From NCBI GenBank assembly GCA_937966555.1, contig CALCLY010000022.1:186001-250000 (forward strand): a DNA stretch of 64,000 bases. The letters are read 5' to 3'. Shown here piece after piece: positions 8,561 to 16,513 of the stretch. Every line of letters starts with the position of its first letter. Position 1 is the stretch's first letter. The notes below the pieces were generated by a model, which did no database searches, was not told the origin of the DNA, and saw only the letters and a list, made by a program, of their open reading frames with translations. This DNA comes from CALCLY01 sp900552775. Lineage in GTDB: Bacteria; Bacillota; Clostridia; UMGS1883; UMGS1540. Made by a program: the position numbers and the translations under genes.

Positions 8561-11176
8561 GGAAACCTTAACAGTGTATGCCATGTCCTTTGTAAGATCT
8601 TCGGAAACTTTGTATTTGCCGTCCACCATATCAACAGAGCCGCTTCCGAGAGCGATTTCTTTATCTGCTGTCATATCTCCTCCGGATATAACAACTTTCA
8701 TGTTCTGATACTCTTTCGCATTATCTTCAACCGCATTCGGGAAGTCAATATTTACAGTAAGAGTTTTTACAGGTTTCTTTATTTCAATATTTTCAAGTTT
8801 TGCTTCTGTATTGAATTTTCCTTCGTTCTCTTTTGTCGGATTTGCGATATAAGTTGTTACGATGTTATCGGCAATTTCCGTTGCATTAACCGCATTCTTA
8901 TCGCCCGTGATTTCAAAATTAAATTTGCCGTAGCCGCTGAATTTAATCTGAGCGAGCTTAATCTTTGTGCCTGTTTCGTCCGCCTTGTTTATGCCGTCAA
9001 AGTTAAAGCCGTATTTGCCTGCAGCAGTATTGTCGGGAGTTACGGTAACATTATCCGCACCGCTTACTTCATAATTAATATCGTCTGACGTAGTAAGTGC
9101 AAATGTTAATTCAGCGGAGGTAAGTCTGTTGATTAAAGCAGAATCTCCCGTTTCGATGTAAAGGTCATAAAGCGCTTCATCATTCTCTGTGATGCCGGCA
9201 GGGCTGAAAGAAACTTTCACTGTGCTTGCAGGTTCATAAGGGTTAACTGCTCCGCTCTCGCCTGCTGCTTTTTTTGCTTCGTCCATATTATCAAAATATT
9301 TCCCGTCTACAACAGCTACAGGAACAATTACATCGGAAATATCAGCTACATTGTCACCGTTGTATGTAACTTCCTGAACTGTAACATTACCTTTACTTTC
9401 GGGGCTGAGACAATACAGTTTACTCTTGGGTGTAGCTTCGTTTATATAGGTGTTCTCCATTGTATACACTTTTGTTTCTGAGTTTTCATCAACAAGTATT
9501 TTGGGTATAATGGGGTTATAACCTTCTTTATAACCGTTAACTGTTATTCCGTCTATCTTGGAGCTTATGAGCGAAAGCATTTCTGTTCCGTTTGCCGTAT
9601 CAACATTTGTCCATACAGAACCTGCAACATATTCGCTTACCGTATCGCTTTTAATTTTACCTGTATTGATATTTGACAAATCACAGTTTTTAAATGTTGT
9701 ACCGCCCATGTTAAGAGCCATAAACGAGAACAGGTAATCACCGCTTATTTTTACATTTTCAAGTGTCTTGTTTTTCCCCATGTTGAGTATTATACCGTAA
9801 CGTGCTTTTCCTTCAAGAGTAAGATTTTTAATTGTGAAATTGTTAAAGTTTTTAAAATTCATTGCCGTTGCTTCAACATTGCACGTAATTTTTTTATTAT
9901 TGCCGTCAAGAGTAATGTTGTCTTTGGGCTCGGCTGCCGTACCCTCTGCACTGAAACCTTTAGTATTTATTGAAATATCATCAAGCAACGTAATTGTGTC
10001 ACCGCTTTTTGCGGCTTTTACAGCATCTGCAAGAGAAACATACTCTTTATCGCCAATCTTTGCCACGCTCTGCAAAGCCGTTACCGTGCTTTCGATAGCT
10101 TCTGTAGCTTCTTTTTCCATACACTTTTTAGTGTCCGTATCATTATATATGTTTCCTACTGCTGTAATTTTGTCATTGACACCGAAAGTAGTATCATCGT
10201 TAGCCAAATAAGGAGCTTTTATGTTATTTTCACTGATGGTATAGGTTGCGTTGCTGTTGTTAGCTGCCGAGTGGAACCAAAAAGCATTACCGCCGTTGAC
10301 ATCAATGGTGTTGCCTGTTACAACAAACGATTTACCGTCAGTTATCTGAACAGCACCGCGGTCAGGCTCCGAAACATTACTTTCTATGGTGTTTTTTGTT
10401 ACAATGAAGTCAGCAGTTTCTCTCTCCAAGTTAATTCCACGAGTGTAACCGTAGATTTTGTTATTATCAAGTGTGATTGTTCCACCCAGTCCCTGAGACA
10501 TAAACGCATACGTTGTTTCGTTATTAGGAGCCTTGAAAGTGCTGTTTTTGATTGTCATATCAACATCAAAATTCTGATAGCTGTATAAATTACCATTGAA
10601 AGTGCAGCCGTCAAACTCATAAGTAGTTACAACCAACTCATTTTGATAAATCCCGCTTGGCACAGATTTAATACCGTCAAATGTGATGTTTTTGCATTTT
10701 AATGCTGTATTTGCGCCTGTACCCCACCAGTTATACGGGAGTGCGAATGTACCGTTAACATCACTAAGGTCAAGTACAGCATTTTCGCCACCTACAATGT
10801 TAATTTCAGTGATAAGACGGCCTTCACCGAAACGGTTACCTGCTCTTCCGAATGAGAACATACGAGAATCGGTCACTTTTTGTTCGCCGCTGATTGTCCA
10901 AGTGATTTTTCCGCCGTCAGTAAAGAACGCATTGAAATCTTCTTCGTTCAAGGCTTCTTCTTTCAAACCGGCTTTCCTTTCAAGCTCGGCTTTGATTTCG
11001 TTATACGCTTCTTGAATAGTACCGTATGTCTTGCCTTCAGCAATTCTAACGCCCGAAACAGTTACAGAACCCGGTGTGCCCGTTGCGCCTTCACCATCCG
11101 CAAAAGTCGGAAGCATCATAGTACCCATTATCATTGCAGCGGACACAAACCCTGCCAAAAATTTTTTTAGCTTCAT
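8243..11176 (-). CDS. Secreted beta-helix-like protein with C-terminal dockerin; candidate phase-variable gene
   Basis: 977 residues from the ATG at 11176, chosen because AGAAGGAA precedes it and a signal peptide begins there (MKLKKFLAGFVSAAMIMGTMM); the frame extends 96 bases further upstream without a good site. Residues about 60-620 are rich in short strands and Asn ladders (GGTITLDNNKIYG, FTIKNLTLEGKARYGIILNMG), as in right-handed parallel beta-helix pectate-lyase-like proteins. No catalytic set could be assigned. Residues about 680-820 share a domain with the truncated gene at the left edge. The final 60 residues are a dockerin with loops DIVKDNNINVYD and DLNRDGVIDSKD. The predicted product is exported and may bind a cohesin partner. 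Its promoter lies between two inverted dif-like sites next to a recombinase gene, so on/off expression by DNA inversion is plausible. Confidence 0.85.
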   Translation of the reverse strand: MKLKKFLAGFVSAAMIMGTMMLPTFADGEGATGTPGSVTVSGVRIAEGKTYGTIQEAYNEIKAELERKAGLKEEALNEEDFNAFFTDGGKITWTISGEQKVTDSRMFSFGRAGNRFGEGRLITEINIVGGENAVLDLSDVNGTFALPYNWWGTGANTALKCKNITFDGIKSVPSGIYQNELVVTTYEFDGCTFNGNLYSYQNFDVDMTIKNSTFKAPNNETTYAFMSQGLGGTITLDNNKIYGYTRGINLERETADFIVTKNTIESNVSEPDRGAVQITDGKSFVVTGNTIDVNGGNAFWFHSAANNSNATYTISENNIKAPYLANDDTTFGVNDKITAVGNIYNDTDTKKCMEKEATEAIESTVTALQSVAKIGDKEYVSLADAVKAAKSGDTITLLDDISINTKGFSAEGTAAEPKDNITLDGNNKKITCNVEATAMNFKNFNNFTIKNLTLEGKARYGIILNMGKNKTLENVKISGDYLFSFMALNMGGTTFKNCDLSNINTGKIKSDTVSEYVAGSVWTNVDTANGTEMLSLISSKIDGITVNGYKEGYNPIIPKILVDENSETKVYTMENTYINEATPKSKLYCLSPESKGNVTVQEVTYNGDNVADISDVIVPVAVVDGKYFDNMDEAKKAAGESGAVNPYEPASTVKVSFSPAGITENDEALYDLYIETGDSALINRLTSAELTFALTTSDDINYEVSGADNVTVTPDNTAAGKYGFNFDGINKADETGTKIKLAQIKFSGYGKFNFEITGDKNAVNATEIADNIVTTYIANPTKENEGKFNTEAKLENIEIKKPVKTLTVNIDFPNAVEDNAKEYQNMKVVISGGDMTADKEIALGSGSVDMVDGKYKVSEDLTKDMAYTVKVSGAGYRTARYTVTMTGDKVLNFWNNAKDADTVVEEGNANSARKVTFLAGDIVKDNNINVYDLSAVVSYFGTKVDKDTQAEYAKYDLNRDGVIDSKDVAYVLVSWGK

Positions 11177-11318
11177 TATTTGTTCCTTCTTTCTTAATAC
11201 TTTACACTTATTTTTTACACCGATCGAACCCAGTTTCCTTTCACCCCGATTCCGGCAGATTAACCGGTGCATATCACAATTATTATCCGAACTCTTGTTT
11301 TATTTTCTTTCAAAAAAC

Positions 11319-11342
11319 ACCACATAACTTGTATTATGTTGT
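11319..11342 (+). repeat. Left dif-like recombination site (candidate inverton arm)
   Basis: ACCACATAA, then six bases (CTTGTA), then TTATGTTGT. This is an imperfect dyad with the CATAA-N6-TTATG architecture of Xer-type crossover sites. It matches the reverse complement of the site at 11520-11543 at 21 of 24 positions (spacer 4 of 6). It lies in the leader of the dockerin gene. Confidence 0.55.
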
Positions 11343-11519
11343 CTAATAAAACATTCCATGAAATAATCTGACTGTATTAATTTTAGCACTGTGACAAAGA
11401 TTTGTCAATAGACTTATAAAATTATTTAACATTTGTACGCTTTAAACAAATACTATCAATATTTTTCCAAACCAATAATAAAATTTTTCGTTTTTTGTTT
11501 TCTTTAATTTAAATTATAT
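11343..11519. promoter_or_regulatory. Candidate invertible promoter segment (177 bp)
   Basis: A very AT-rich segment bounded by two dif-like dyads and bordered by a tyrosine recombinase gene. It carries the minus-strand promoter described separately. It also carries a weaker plus-strand pair, GTGACA (11391-11396), 18 bp, TATAAA (11415-11420), and a small dyad TGACAAA-GA-TTTGTCA (11392-11407) that overlaps both -35 boxes. Size and layout resemble known clostridial phase-variable switches. Inversion itself is an inference. Confidence 0.5.
11380..11408 (-). promoter_or_regulatory. Sigma-A promoter facing the dockerin gene (switch ON as written)
   Basis: On the minus strand: TTGACA (11408-11403), 17 bp, TAAAAT (11385-11380). 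Transcription would start near 11373, giving a leader of about 197 bases that includes the left dif-like site. Confidence 0.7.
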
Positions 11520-11548
11520 ACCACATAATATAAATTATGTGGTATATA
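11515..11548. repeat. Right dif-like recombination site within a 15-bp perfect dyad
   Basis: The core is ACCACATAA, TATAAA, TTATGTGGT at 11520-11543, with the same 6-bp spacer as the left site. The full symmetric stem covers 11515-11529 and 11534-11548. It abuts the recombinase stop codon (11549-11551). It could instead be a weak AT-rich terminator of the recombinase gene, but the matching left site argues for a recombination role. Confidence 0.55.
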
Positions 11549-12394
11549 TCATTGCCGCAGCAAACCGAGATTCTGAAGCTGCTTCATATGACTTTCACTG
11601 CTTTCGGTGGTATAAATACGGGTGGTATTTATGCTTGAGTGACCCAGTATATCCGCCAGATGTACAATGTCTTTTCTGGCTGAATAAAAAGTGCGTGCAA
11701 AAAGATGGCGAAAGCTGTGCGGATAAACTTTTTCTTCCGACACATGCGCTCTTTTGCACACAGCTTTAAGCATTTTCCAGATATTTGACCTGTCGATGGG
11801 GTTTCCGTGTTTCGAAATGAAAACAGCACCGCTTTTTATGTTCTGAGACTTTATAAAAGATTTCAGCATATCGCAAAGAATTTGCGGCAGCAGAATCTGT
11901 CTTATTTTTCCTTTGCAGTTTATAAGCGCACAGCCGTTCATAACTGCCTCACATGTTATATATTTTATTTCGGAAACTCTGACTCCGGTACTTGCCATTG
12001 TCTGAAGAAGATAATAAAGCCTGTAATTTTTGGATTCTATTGATGCCGTAAGCAGTCTTTCGTACTCTTTTTTGCTAAGCTCCTTCTTTTTGTCGCAGAA
12101 AATTTTTCTTTGAATTTTAAGAGTTTTAACCTTTAAATCGTGCCAATTCAAAAAAATAAAAAAAGCATTAAGCGATGACAAAATTGAGTTGACGCTGCTC
12201 GGTGCATATTTGCTGCAGAGCTCTTCCTTGTAGCACAATATATCCGCTTTCTTCAAATCGGCTCCGTCGGCATGATCTTTAAAAATGTATATATCGCGTA
12301 TATATTTTTTTATTGTATTTTCGCTTCTTTCCTCCTCGTAAAGATACATTTTAAATTCCTGAATTTTTTCTTCCGTAATAATTTTCGGTATCAT
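11549..12394 (-). CDS. Tyrosine recombinase (XerC/D-like), likely the switch recombinase
   Basis: 281 residues. The N-terminal SAM-like core-binding domain covers residues about 8-90 and the catalytic domain about 105-275. Visible catalytic signatures are TGVRVSEI (Arg I), the beta-hairpin Lys in CKGKIRQ, HSFRHLFA (His-x-x-Arg), LGHSSINTTRIYT (second His and the nucleophilic Tyr). It would cut and rejoin DNA at dif-like sites through a 3'-phosphotyrosine. Its stop codon abuts one such site, and a matching inverted site lies 201 bp further on. No phage or integron genes are nearby, so a dedicated local switch enzyme is more likely than a prophage integrase. The ATG at 12394 follows AAAGGA that sits in a small GTCC-GAAA-GGAC hairpin (12404-12415). 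Confidence 0.9.
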   Translation of the reverse strand: MIPKIITEEKIQEFKMYLYEEERSENTIKKYIRDIYIFKDHADGADLKKADILCYKEELCSKYAPSSVNSILSSLNAFFIFLNWHDLKVKTLKIQRKIFCDKKKELSKKEYERLLTASIESKNYRLYYLLQTMASTGVRVSEIKYITCEAVMNGCALINCKGKIRQILLPQILCDMLKSFIKSQNIKSGAVFISKHGNPIDRSNIWKMLKAVCKRAHVSEEKVYPHSFRHLFARTFYSARKDIVHLADILGHSSINTTRIYTTESSESHMKQLQNLGLLRQ

Positions 12395-12449
12395 TTAAAC
12401 CACGTCCTTTCGGACATATATTTTATCATATATTACCGAAAAAGTATAA

Positions 12450-12493
12450 AAAGGGCTGTTTTAAAAGTAATCAGTTGACTTTTAAAACAGCCC
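12450..12493 (-). terminator. Terminator of the GT2 gene
   Basis: A perfect 16-bp stem (GGGCTGTTTTAAAAGT / ACTTTTAAAACAGCCC, arms 12453-12468 and 12478-12493) is followed on the minus strand by TTTTT. Confidence 0.9.
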
Positions 12494-12499
12494 CAAATT

Positions 12500-13738
12500 T
12501 CAGTTATTAAGTTCCTCTATACTTATCTTTCTTGTGTGCTGCGTATGCGACCATTCTTTCTTGTTTTTGTTTATAATTCCGACAACAGTAATCGGAACCC
12601 ATGTCAGAGAATAAATAAAGTATGTCAAATACGAAAAAATAAGTTTCCATGACAACTGTCTTTTTTCAATCCATATTACAAGCGGAGTATATAAAAACTG
12701 TGCAATAACAAAAAGATACCACAAAAATGCATTCGGGAAAATATAGCTTATTTGGAAAAAGCCAATATCCCCGTTAGGATATGCTGTCTGAAGCCAGCAC
12801 ATAAGCGTTATAAATCCCATTATAAGTATTCTCACCGGCTGCAAAAGATAAACGGCACAGTCAATCGGACTCCATTTATGCTCTTTAAATGCTTTTTTTA
12901 TAAGTGAGGGCACAAATCTTGAAGCAACATCCGTCTGTCCCTGCATCCAGCGTATTCTCTGTTTCCATGACTGACCGAATGTAAGCGGCTTTTCGTCATA
13001 AATAACAGCATCTTCGGCATATGCAACACTGTAATCGTTGAGCACCAGGCGCATTGTAAATTCCATGTCCTCCGTAAGACATGTTGCCTGCCAGCCTATT
13101 TTTTGAAGCACTTCCGTATCTACAACAAATCCTGTTCCGCAAAGCTGGCACGGAAGACCCAAATTAAATCTCGAATACTGGAAAAGCTTGTTGATTGACC
13201 AGAAAGAAATTGTGTATGCCGATGTAATCCATGAATCAAACGGGTTTTTACTGTCTATGTAGCCCTGCACTACTTTATAGCCCTGCTGCATGCGATGATT
13301 CATTGCATTTAAAAACTCGGGATGTACAACGTTATCGGCATCAAAAACCGCAACCGCGTCATAATGCTTATCAAGAGCAAAAATCTTCTGGAACATCCAT
13401 TCAAGCGCATAGCCCTTTCCGCGTTTGTCCTCACTTTCGCGCTCGTACACGTTGGCACCTGCTTTTCTTGCAAGCTCTGCCGTAGGATCTGTGCAGTTAT
13501 CTGCTATAACGAAAATATCGTAAGACTCTTTTGGATAGTTGAGTCTTTTTAAACTTTCAACCATATTTTCTATTACCGCTTCTTCATTATGAGCGGCAAC
13601 AACAAGCGCAAAAGTATGCGTTTTATCCGTCAGAATTGGACGTTCGCGGCGTTTAAACCACGCAAAAAGTGAAACTGTAAAGTAATAAGCACCGAAAATA
13701 AAAAACAATATCTGCAATATTATGCTGAAAACATACAT
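12500..13738 (-). CDS. Membrane-bound processive GT2 glycosyltransferase
   Basis: 412 residues. An N-terminal membrane helix (residues 3-25) is followed by a GT-A domain with VVAAHNEEAVIE, the metal-binding DADN motif, the TED acceptor motif (CLTEDMEF) and QRIRW, the QxxRW signature of processive beta-glycosyltransferases. Three or four hydrophobic helices follow at residues about 300-390. Relatives polymerise and export poly-N-acetylglucosamine, cellulose-like or hyaluronan-like chains. The polymer here is unknown, and no partner export genes (such as a deacetylase or cyclic-di-GMP receptor) are adjacent. A good GGAGG precedes the ATG, and the gene has its own promoter and terminator. Confidence 0.88.
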   Translation of the reverse strand: MYVFSIILQILFFIFGAYYFTVSLFAWFKRRERPILTDKTHTFALVVAAHNEEAVIENMVESLKRLNYPKESYDIFVIADNCTDPTAELARKAGANVYERESEDKRGKGYALEWMFQKIFALDKHYDAVAVFDADNVVHPEFLNAMNHRMQQGYKVVQGYIDSKNPFDSWITSAYTISFWSINKLFQYSRFNLGLPCQLCGTGFVVDTEVLQKIGWQATCLTEDMEFTMRLVLNDYSVAYAEDAVIYDEKPLTFGQSWKQRIRWMQGQTDVASRFVPSLIKKAFKEHKWSPIDCAVYLLQPVRILIMGFITLMCWLQTAYPNGDIGFFQISYIFPNAFLWYLFVIAQFLYTPLVIWIEKRQLSWKLIFSYLTYFIYSLTWVPITVVGIINKNKKEWSHTQHTRKISIEELNN

Positions 13739-13824
13739 TTTTTGTATTCCTCCATAAACGAGCGGATTATCTCCGCCTTTTTAAACAAACAACTTATATC
13801 TGTTTATCGCAAACAAACGAGTAT

Positions 13825-13853
13825 ATTATACTATTATCTTGCAAAAATTGCAA
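13825..13853 (-). promoter_or_regulatory. Promoter of the GT2 gene
   Basis: On the minus strand: TTGCAA (13853-13848), 17 bp, TATAAT (13830-13825), about 87 bp upstream of the GT2 start. Confidence 0.6.
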
Positions 13854-13863
13854 TAGCAATTTT
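13844..13863 (-). terminator. Weak hairpin after the acyl-CoA ligase gene
   Basis: An 8-bp stem (AAAATTGC / GCAATTTT) with a 4-base loop ends five bases from the ligase stop. The T-run is short, so partial read-through into the GT2 gene is possible. Confidence 0.4.
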
Positions 13864-13867
13864 ATTT

Positions 13868-15613
13868 TTATGATTTGCTTACAACGGCGGACTCACCCGG
13901 TGCGACATTTTCGTCGATTTTGTTCAATTCTTCTTGTTCAAGCACCTTGTAAGCCACTTTTCCGACAAGTGTTTTCGGAAGCTGATCTCTTGCTTCAATA
14001 TCGTACGGCATCGCGTATTTTGCAACATTTTTTCTGCAGTGTTCCAAAATGTTATTTTTAACCTCAGGCGTAAATTTCACACCAGGTTTAAGCATTACAA
14101 ATGCTTTAACCTTCTGCATTTTATAGGGATCCGGAACGCCTATTACACAGCTCATCTGTACCGCCGGGTGCCCGTCAAGAACGTTTTCTATCTGTGAAGG
14201 ATAAACATTGTAGCCTGACGTTACGATCATTCTTTTCATGCGCTGGCGGAAATATATAAAACCGTCTTCGTCCATAATACCCAAGTCTCCGGTATGAAGC
14301 CATGTTCTGCCGTCTTTATGAACGCGGAGAGTATTTTTTGTTTCCTCAGGGTGACCTACATATTCAATCATCACCGTAGGTCCGCTTATACAAATTTCGC
14401 CCTCCGTGCCGTACGGAAGTTCCTCGTTTGTCTCGGGATTGCATATTGAATAGAACGTGTCGGGAAACGGAATTCCTATGCTTCCTTCACGTGCATTTTC
14501 CTGCGGCGTAAGACAGCTTGCAGTAACACATTCCGTTGTTCCGTATCCTTCTCTTACGGGCACGGGCGAATTATGATCAAACAAAAATTTGTCAAAGCGC
14601 TTCTTGAGTTCAGCCGAAAGCGAATCTCCTCCCGAAAAAACACCGCGCAGACATGAAAGGTCAACACCGTCCATATCCGGATTGCGCAAAATAGCTTCAT
14701 AAAGCGTCGGTACGCCTGCAATATAGTTAGGCTTTTTTGTACGAAGAAGTTTTGCATAGCTTTCCGCATTAAAACGCGGAATAAGAATACATCTGCACCC
14801 TGCCGAAAGAATAGTATGAATACATACCCCAAGCCCGAAACCGTGAAAAACAGGCAAAACGGCAAGCATTGAAAGCCCCGCTCCCTTTAAATTTCCCATG
14901 GTTGCGGTCTGTATTGCAAGCGCATTGAAATTCAGATTGGAAAGAAGAATACCCTTCGTTGTTCCGGTTGTGCCGCCGCTGTAAAGAATAACAGCCGCTT
15001 CTTTTCCCTTTTTAAGATTTTTATATTCACCCTCAAATTTTTCTCCGAGTTTTACAAAGTTTTTCCATAAAATAACATTGTCTTCCTCGCACACGGGTTT
15101 TATTTTCCTGCCCAAAGTAAGCTTATATCCGATTTTCGTAAACGGATTCATATAGTCCGCAACGGAAGCAATGATAAGCTTTTTAAGTTTGTATTTTTTT
15201 TCGGTATTTTTAAATTTATCATAAAACTGATCAAGAGTTATTGCAACACGACTTCCGGAATCTCTTAAATAAAACTCAATTTCACCTTCGCTTGAAAGCG
15301 GATGAATCATATTTGCAACCGCACCCATGAGATTTACTGCATAAAAGCATATTACGGCATGCGGAGTATTCGGCAGACAAATCGTAACCCTGTCGCCGCT
15401 TTTTACACCAAGCGCACAAAAACCCTTTGCCGCCACATTAACAGCGTCAATCATTTCACTGTACGTAAGAACTGTGCCCATGAAATCCAGTGCCTTATAA
15501 TCCGGATATTTATTTGCAGAGCTTAAGATCTGATTATACATGGAATAGTCCGGATAATCGAGCGTAGCCGGAACATCTCCGTAATACTTATACCAAGGCG
15601 CTTCAGTTTTCAA
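13868..15613 (-). CDS. AMP-binding acyl-CoA synthetase (long-chain fatty acid-CoA ligase-like)
   Basis: 581 residues of the ANL adenylating family. The phosphate-binding loop is LYSGGTTGTTKG, followed by the A5 region REGYGTTEC, the A7 signature WLHTGDLG and the hinge near MKRMIVTSGYNVYPSQIE. The C-terminal lid has the conserved adenylation Lys in LPKTLVGKVAYK. It activates a carboxylate as an acyl-AMP and transfers it to CoA; the chain length cannot be read from sequence. The start is TTG at 15613, preceded by AGGAGG, and overlaps the end of the upstream gene by 11 bp, so translation is coupled. It is the third gene of a MarR-controlled operon with an E2-like acyltransferase, which suggests a shared acyl-CoA substrate. 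Confidence 0.9.
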   Translation of the reverse strand: MKTEAPWYKYYGDVPATLDYPDYSMYNQILSSANKYPDYKALDFMGTVLTYSEMIDAVNVAAKGFCALGVKSGDRVTICLPNTPHAVICFYAVNLMGAVANMIHPLSSEGEIEFYLRDSGSRVAITLDQFYDKFKNTEKKYKLKKLIIASVADYMNPFTKIGYKLTLGRKIKPVCEEDNVILWKNFVKLGEKFEGEYKNLKKGKEAAVILYSGGTTGTTKGILLSNLNFNALAIQTATMGNLKGAGLSMLAVLPVFHGFGLGVCIHTILSAGCRCILIPRFNAESYAKLLRTKKPNYIAGVPTLYEAILRNPDMDGVDLSCLRGVFSGGDSLSAELKKRFDKFLFDHNSPVPVREGYGTTECVTASCLTPQENAREGSIGIPFPDTFYSICNPETNEELPYGTEGEICISGPTVMIEYVGHPEETKNTLRVHKDGRTWLHTGDLGIMDEDGFIYFRQRMKRMIVTSGYNVYPSQIENVLDGHPAVQMSCVIGVPDPYKMQKVKAFVMLKPGVKFTPEVKNNILEHCRKNVAKYAMPYDIEARDQLPKTLVGKVAYKVLEQEELNKIDENVAPGESAVVSKS

Positions 15614-16487
15614 AATTTACTTCCTCCTTTGCCGGACGCTCCAAAAGCTCCGGATTTTGTAAAAGATATTTAAGCAGCCGAACGGTTTTTGAATAATAAT
15701 ACCCGTCCGCAATTCTCTCATCAAGAGTGAGTCCGAGTTCCAGCACCTCACGCATTGTGACATTACCGTCATCGTCATATTTCAGCGCTTTATGCTTTTC
15801 ACCGATAACCGCAAAAATCGAATTTGTACCCCAGTTTGTCAAATGGTGGTATCCGGCATGAAGCTTTATGCTTCCGAGATTTGAAATAAATACTGTTGCC
15901 GTCTGCGGATCTTCTTTGCCGAGCCAGTTCGGAATTTTTCCGTAATAGTTCAAAACATTTAAAATCCACACAACAAACTTCAAAAACGGACGCGGTATCT
16001 TGGTGAGCCAGTTAAGCTGCTTTGTTGTATAATCCATTCCGCTTTCACAGCTTCTCTCGCGGCTGACTTTTTCGCAAATCTCGCTGTGCAGAGTATCCAA
16101 AGTACTGTTTTCCTCACACGGCAGGAAAATAAGGAGTTCTCCGCCGTTATCACTGAAAACTTTTTTTGCCACAAAAGAAAGAACAATTTCATTCCTCTGG
16201 TAAAGTCTGTTTCCGCAAATAAACCTGTTCATTTTCGGACGCAGTGTAATTGTTTTTGCTATTGCCGCGGCAATAACATGAAAGATAGTATATTTATACG
16301 GAGGGTTATCCGCATTTTTCTTTTCAAGGTATTTGTTGATATTTGTAATATCTATTTCCTCGCTGATAAACGCCTCATTGTCAGCTCTGTTTGGCATGAG
16401 AAACGGCACAAATGCATGCAAAGGATCTGCATCTCTCACCCATACGGCGTCTTTTCTGTCGCCGAAACGGCGCTTTTTCTTTTCCAT
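15603..16487 (-). CDS. E2-like acyltransferase with an altered catalytic motif
   Basis: 294 residues resembling the catalytic (CAT-like) domain of 2-oxo-acid dehydrogenase E2 subunits. It has no lipoyl or peripheral-subunit-binding domain and no neighbouring E1 or E3 genes. The C-terminal motif that is normally DHRxxDG reads DERIADG, so the catalytic His is replaced by Glu (the codon is GAG on the minus strand); the Asp-Gly is kept. The protein may therefore use another mechanism or bind an acyl-CoA without transfer. It sits between marR and an acyl-CoA ligase gene, which suggests an acylation step on the ligase product. The family call is moderate and the missing His is seen directly. Confidence 0.7.
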   Translation of the reverse strand: MEKKKRRFGDRKDAVWVRDADPLHAFVPFLMPNRADNEAFISEEIDITNINKYLEKKNADNPPYKYTIFHVIAAAIAKTITLRPKMNRFICGNRLYQRNEIVLSFVAKKVFSDNGGELLIFLPCEENSTLDTLHSEICEKVSRERSCESGMDYTTKQLNWLTKIPRPFLKFVVWILNVLNYYGKIPNWLGKEDPQTATVFISNLGSIKLHAGYHHLTNWGTNSIFAVIGEKHKALKYDDDGNVTMREVLELGLTLDERIADGYYYSKTVRLLKYLLQNPELLERPAKEEVNFEN

Positions 16488-16513
16488 GTTTTTAATTCTC
16501 CCGTTTTTTATTT

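Noticed and set aside
11319..11342. Chromosomal dif site
   Set aside because: The core looks Xer-like, but a second copy 201 bp away and a dedicated adjacent recombinase fit a local switch better; the spacer and outer arms differ from the Firmicutes dif pattern.
11549..12394. Prophage or integrative-element integrase
   Set aside because: No phage, conjugation, excisionase or tRNA att-site features lie nearby; the neighbours are ordinary surface and cell-envelope genes.
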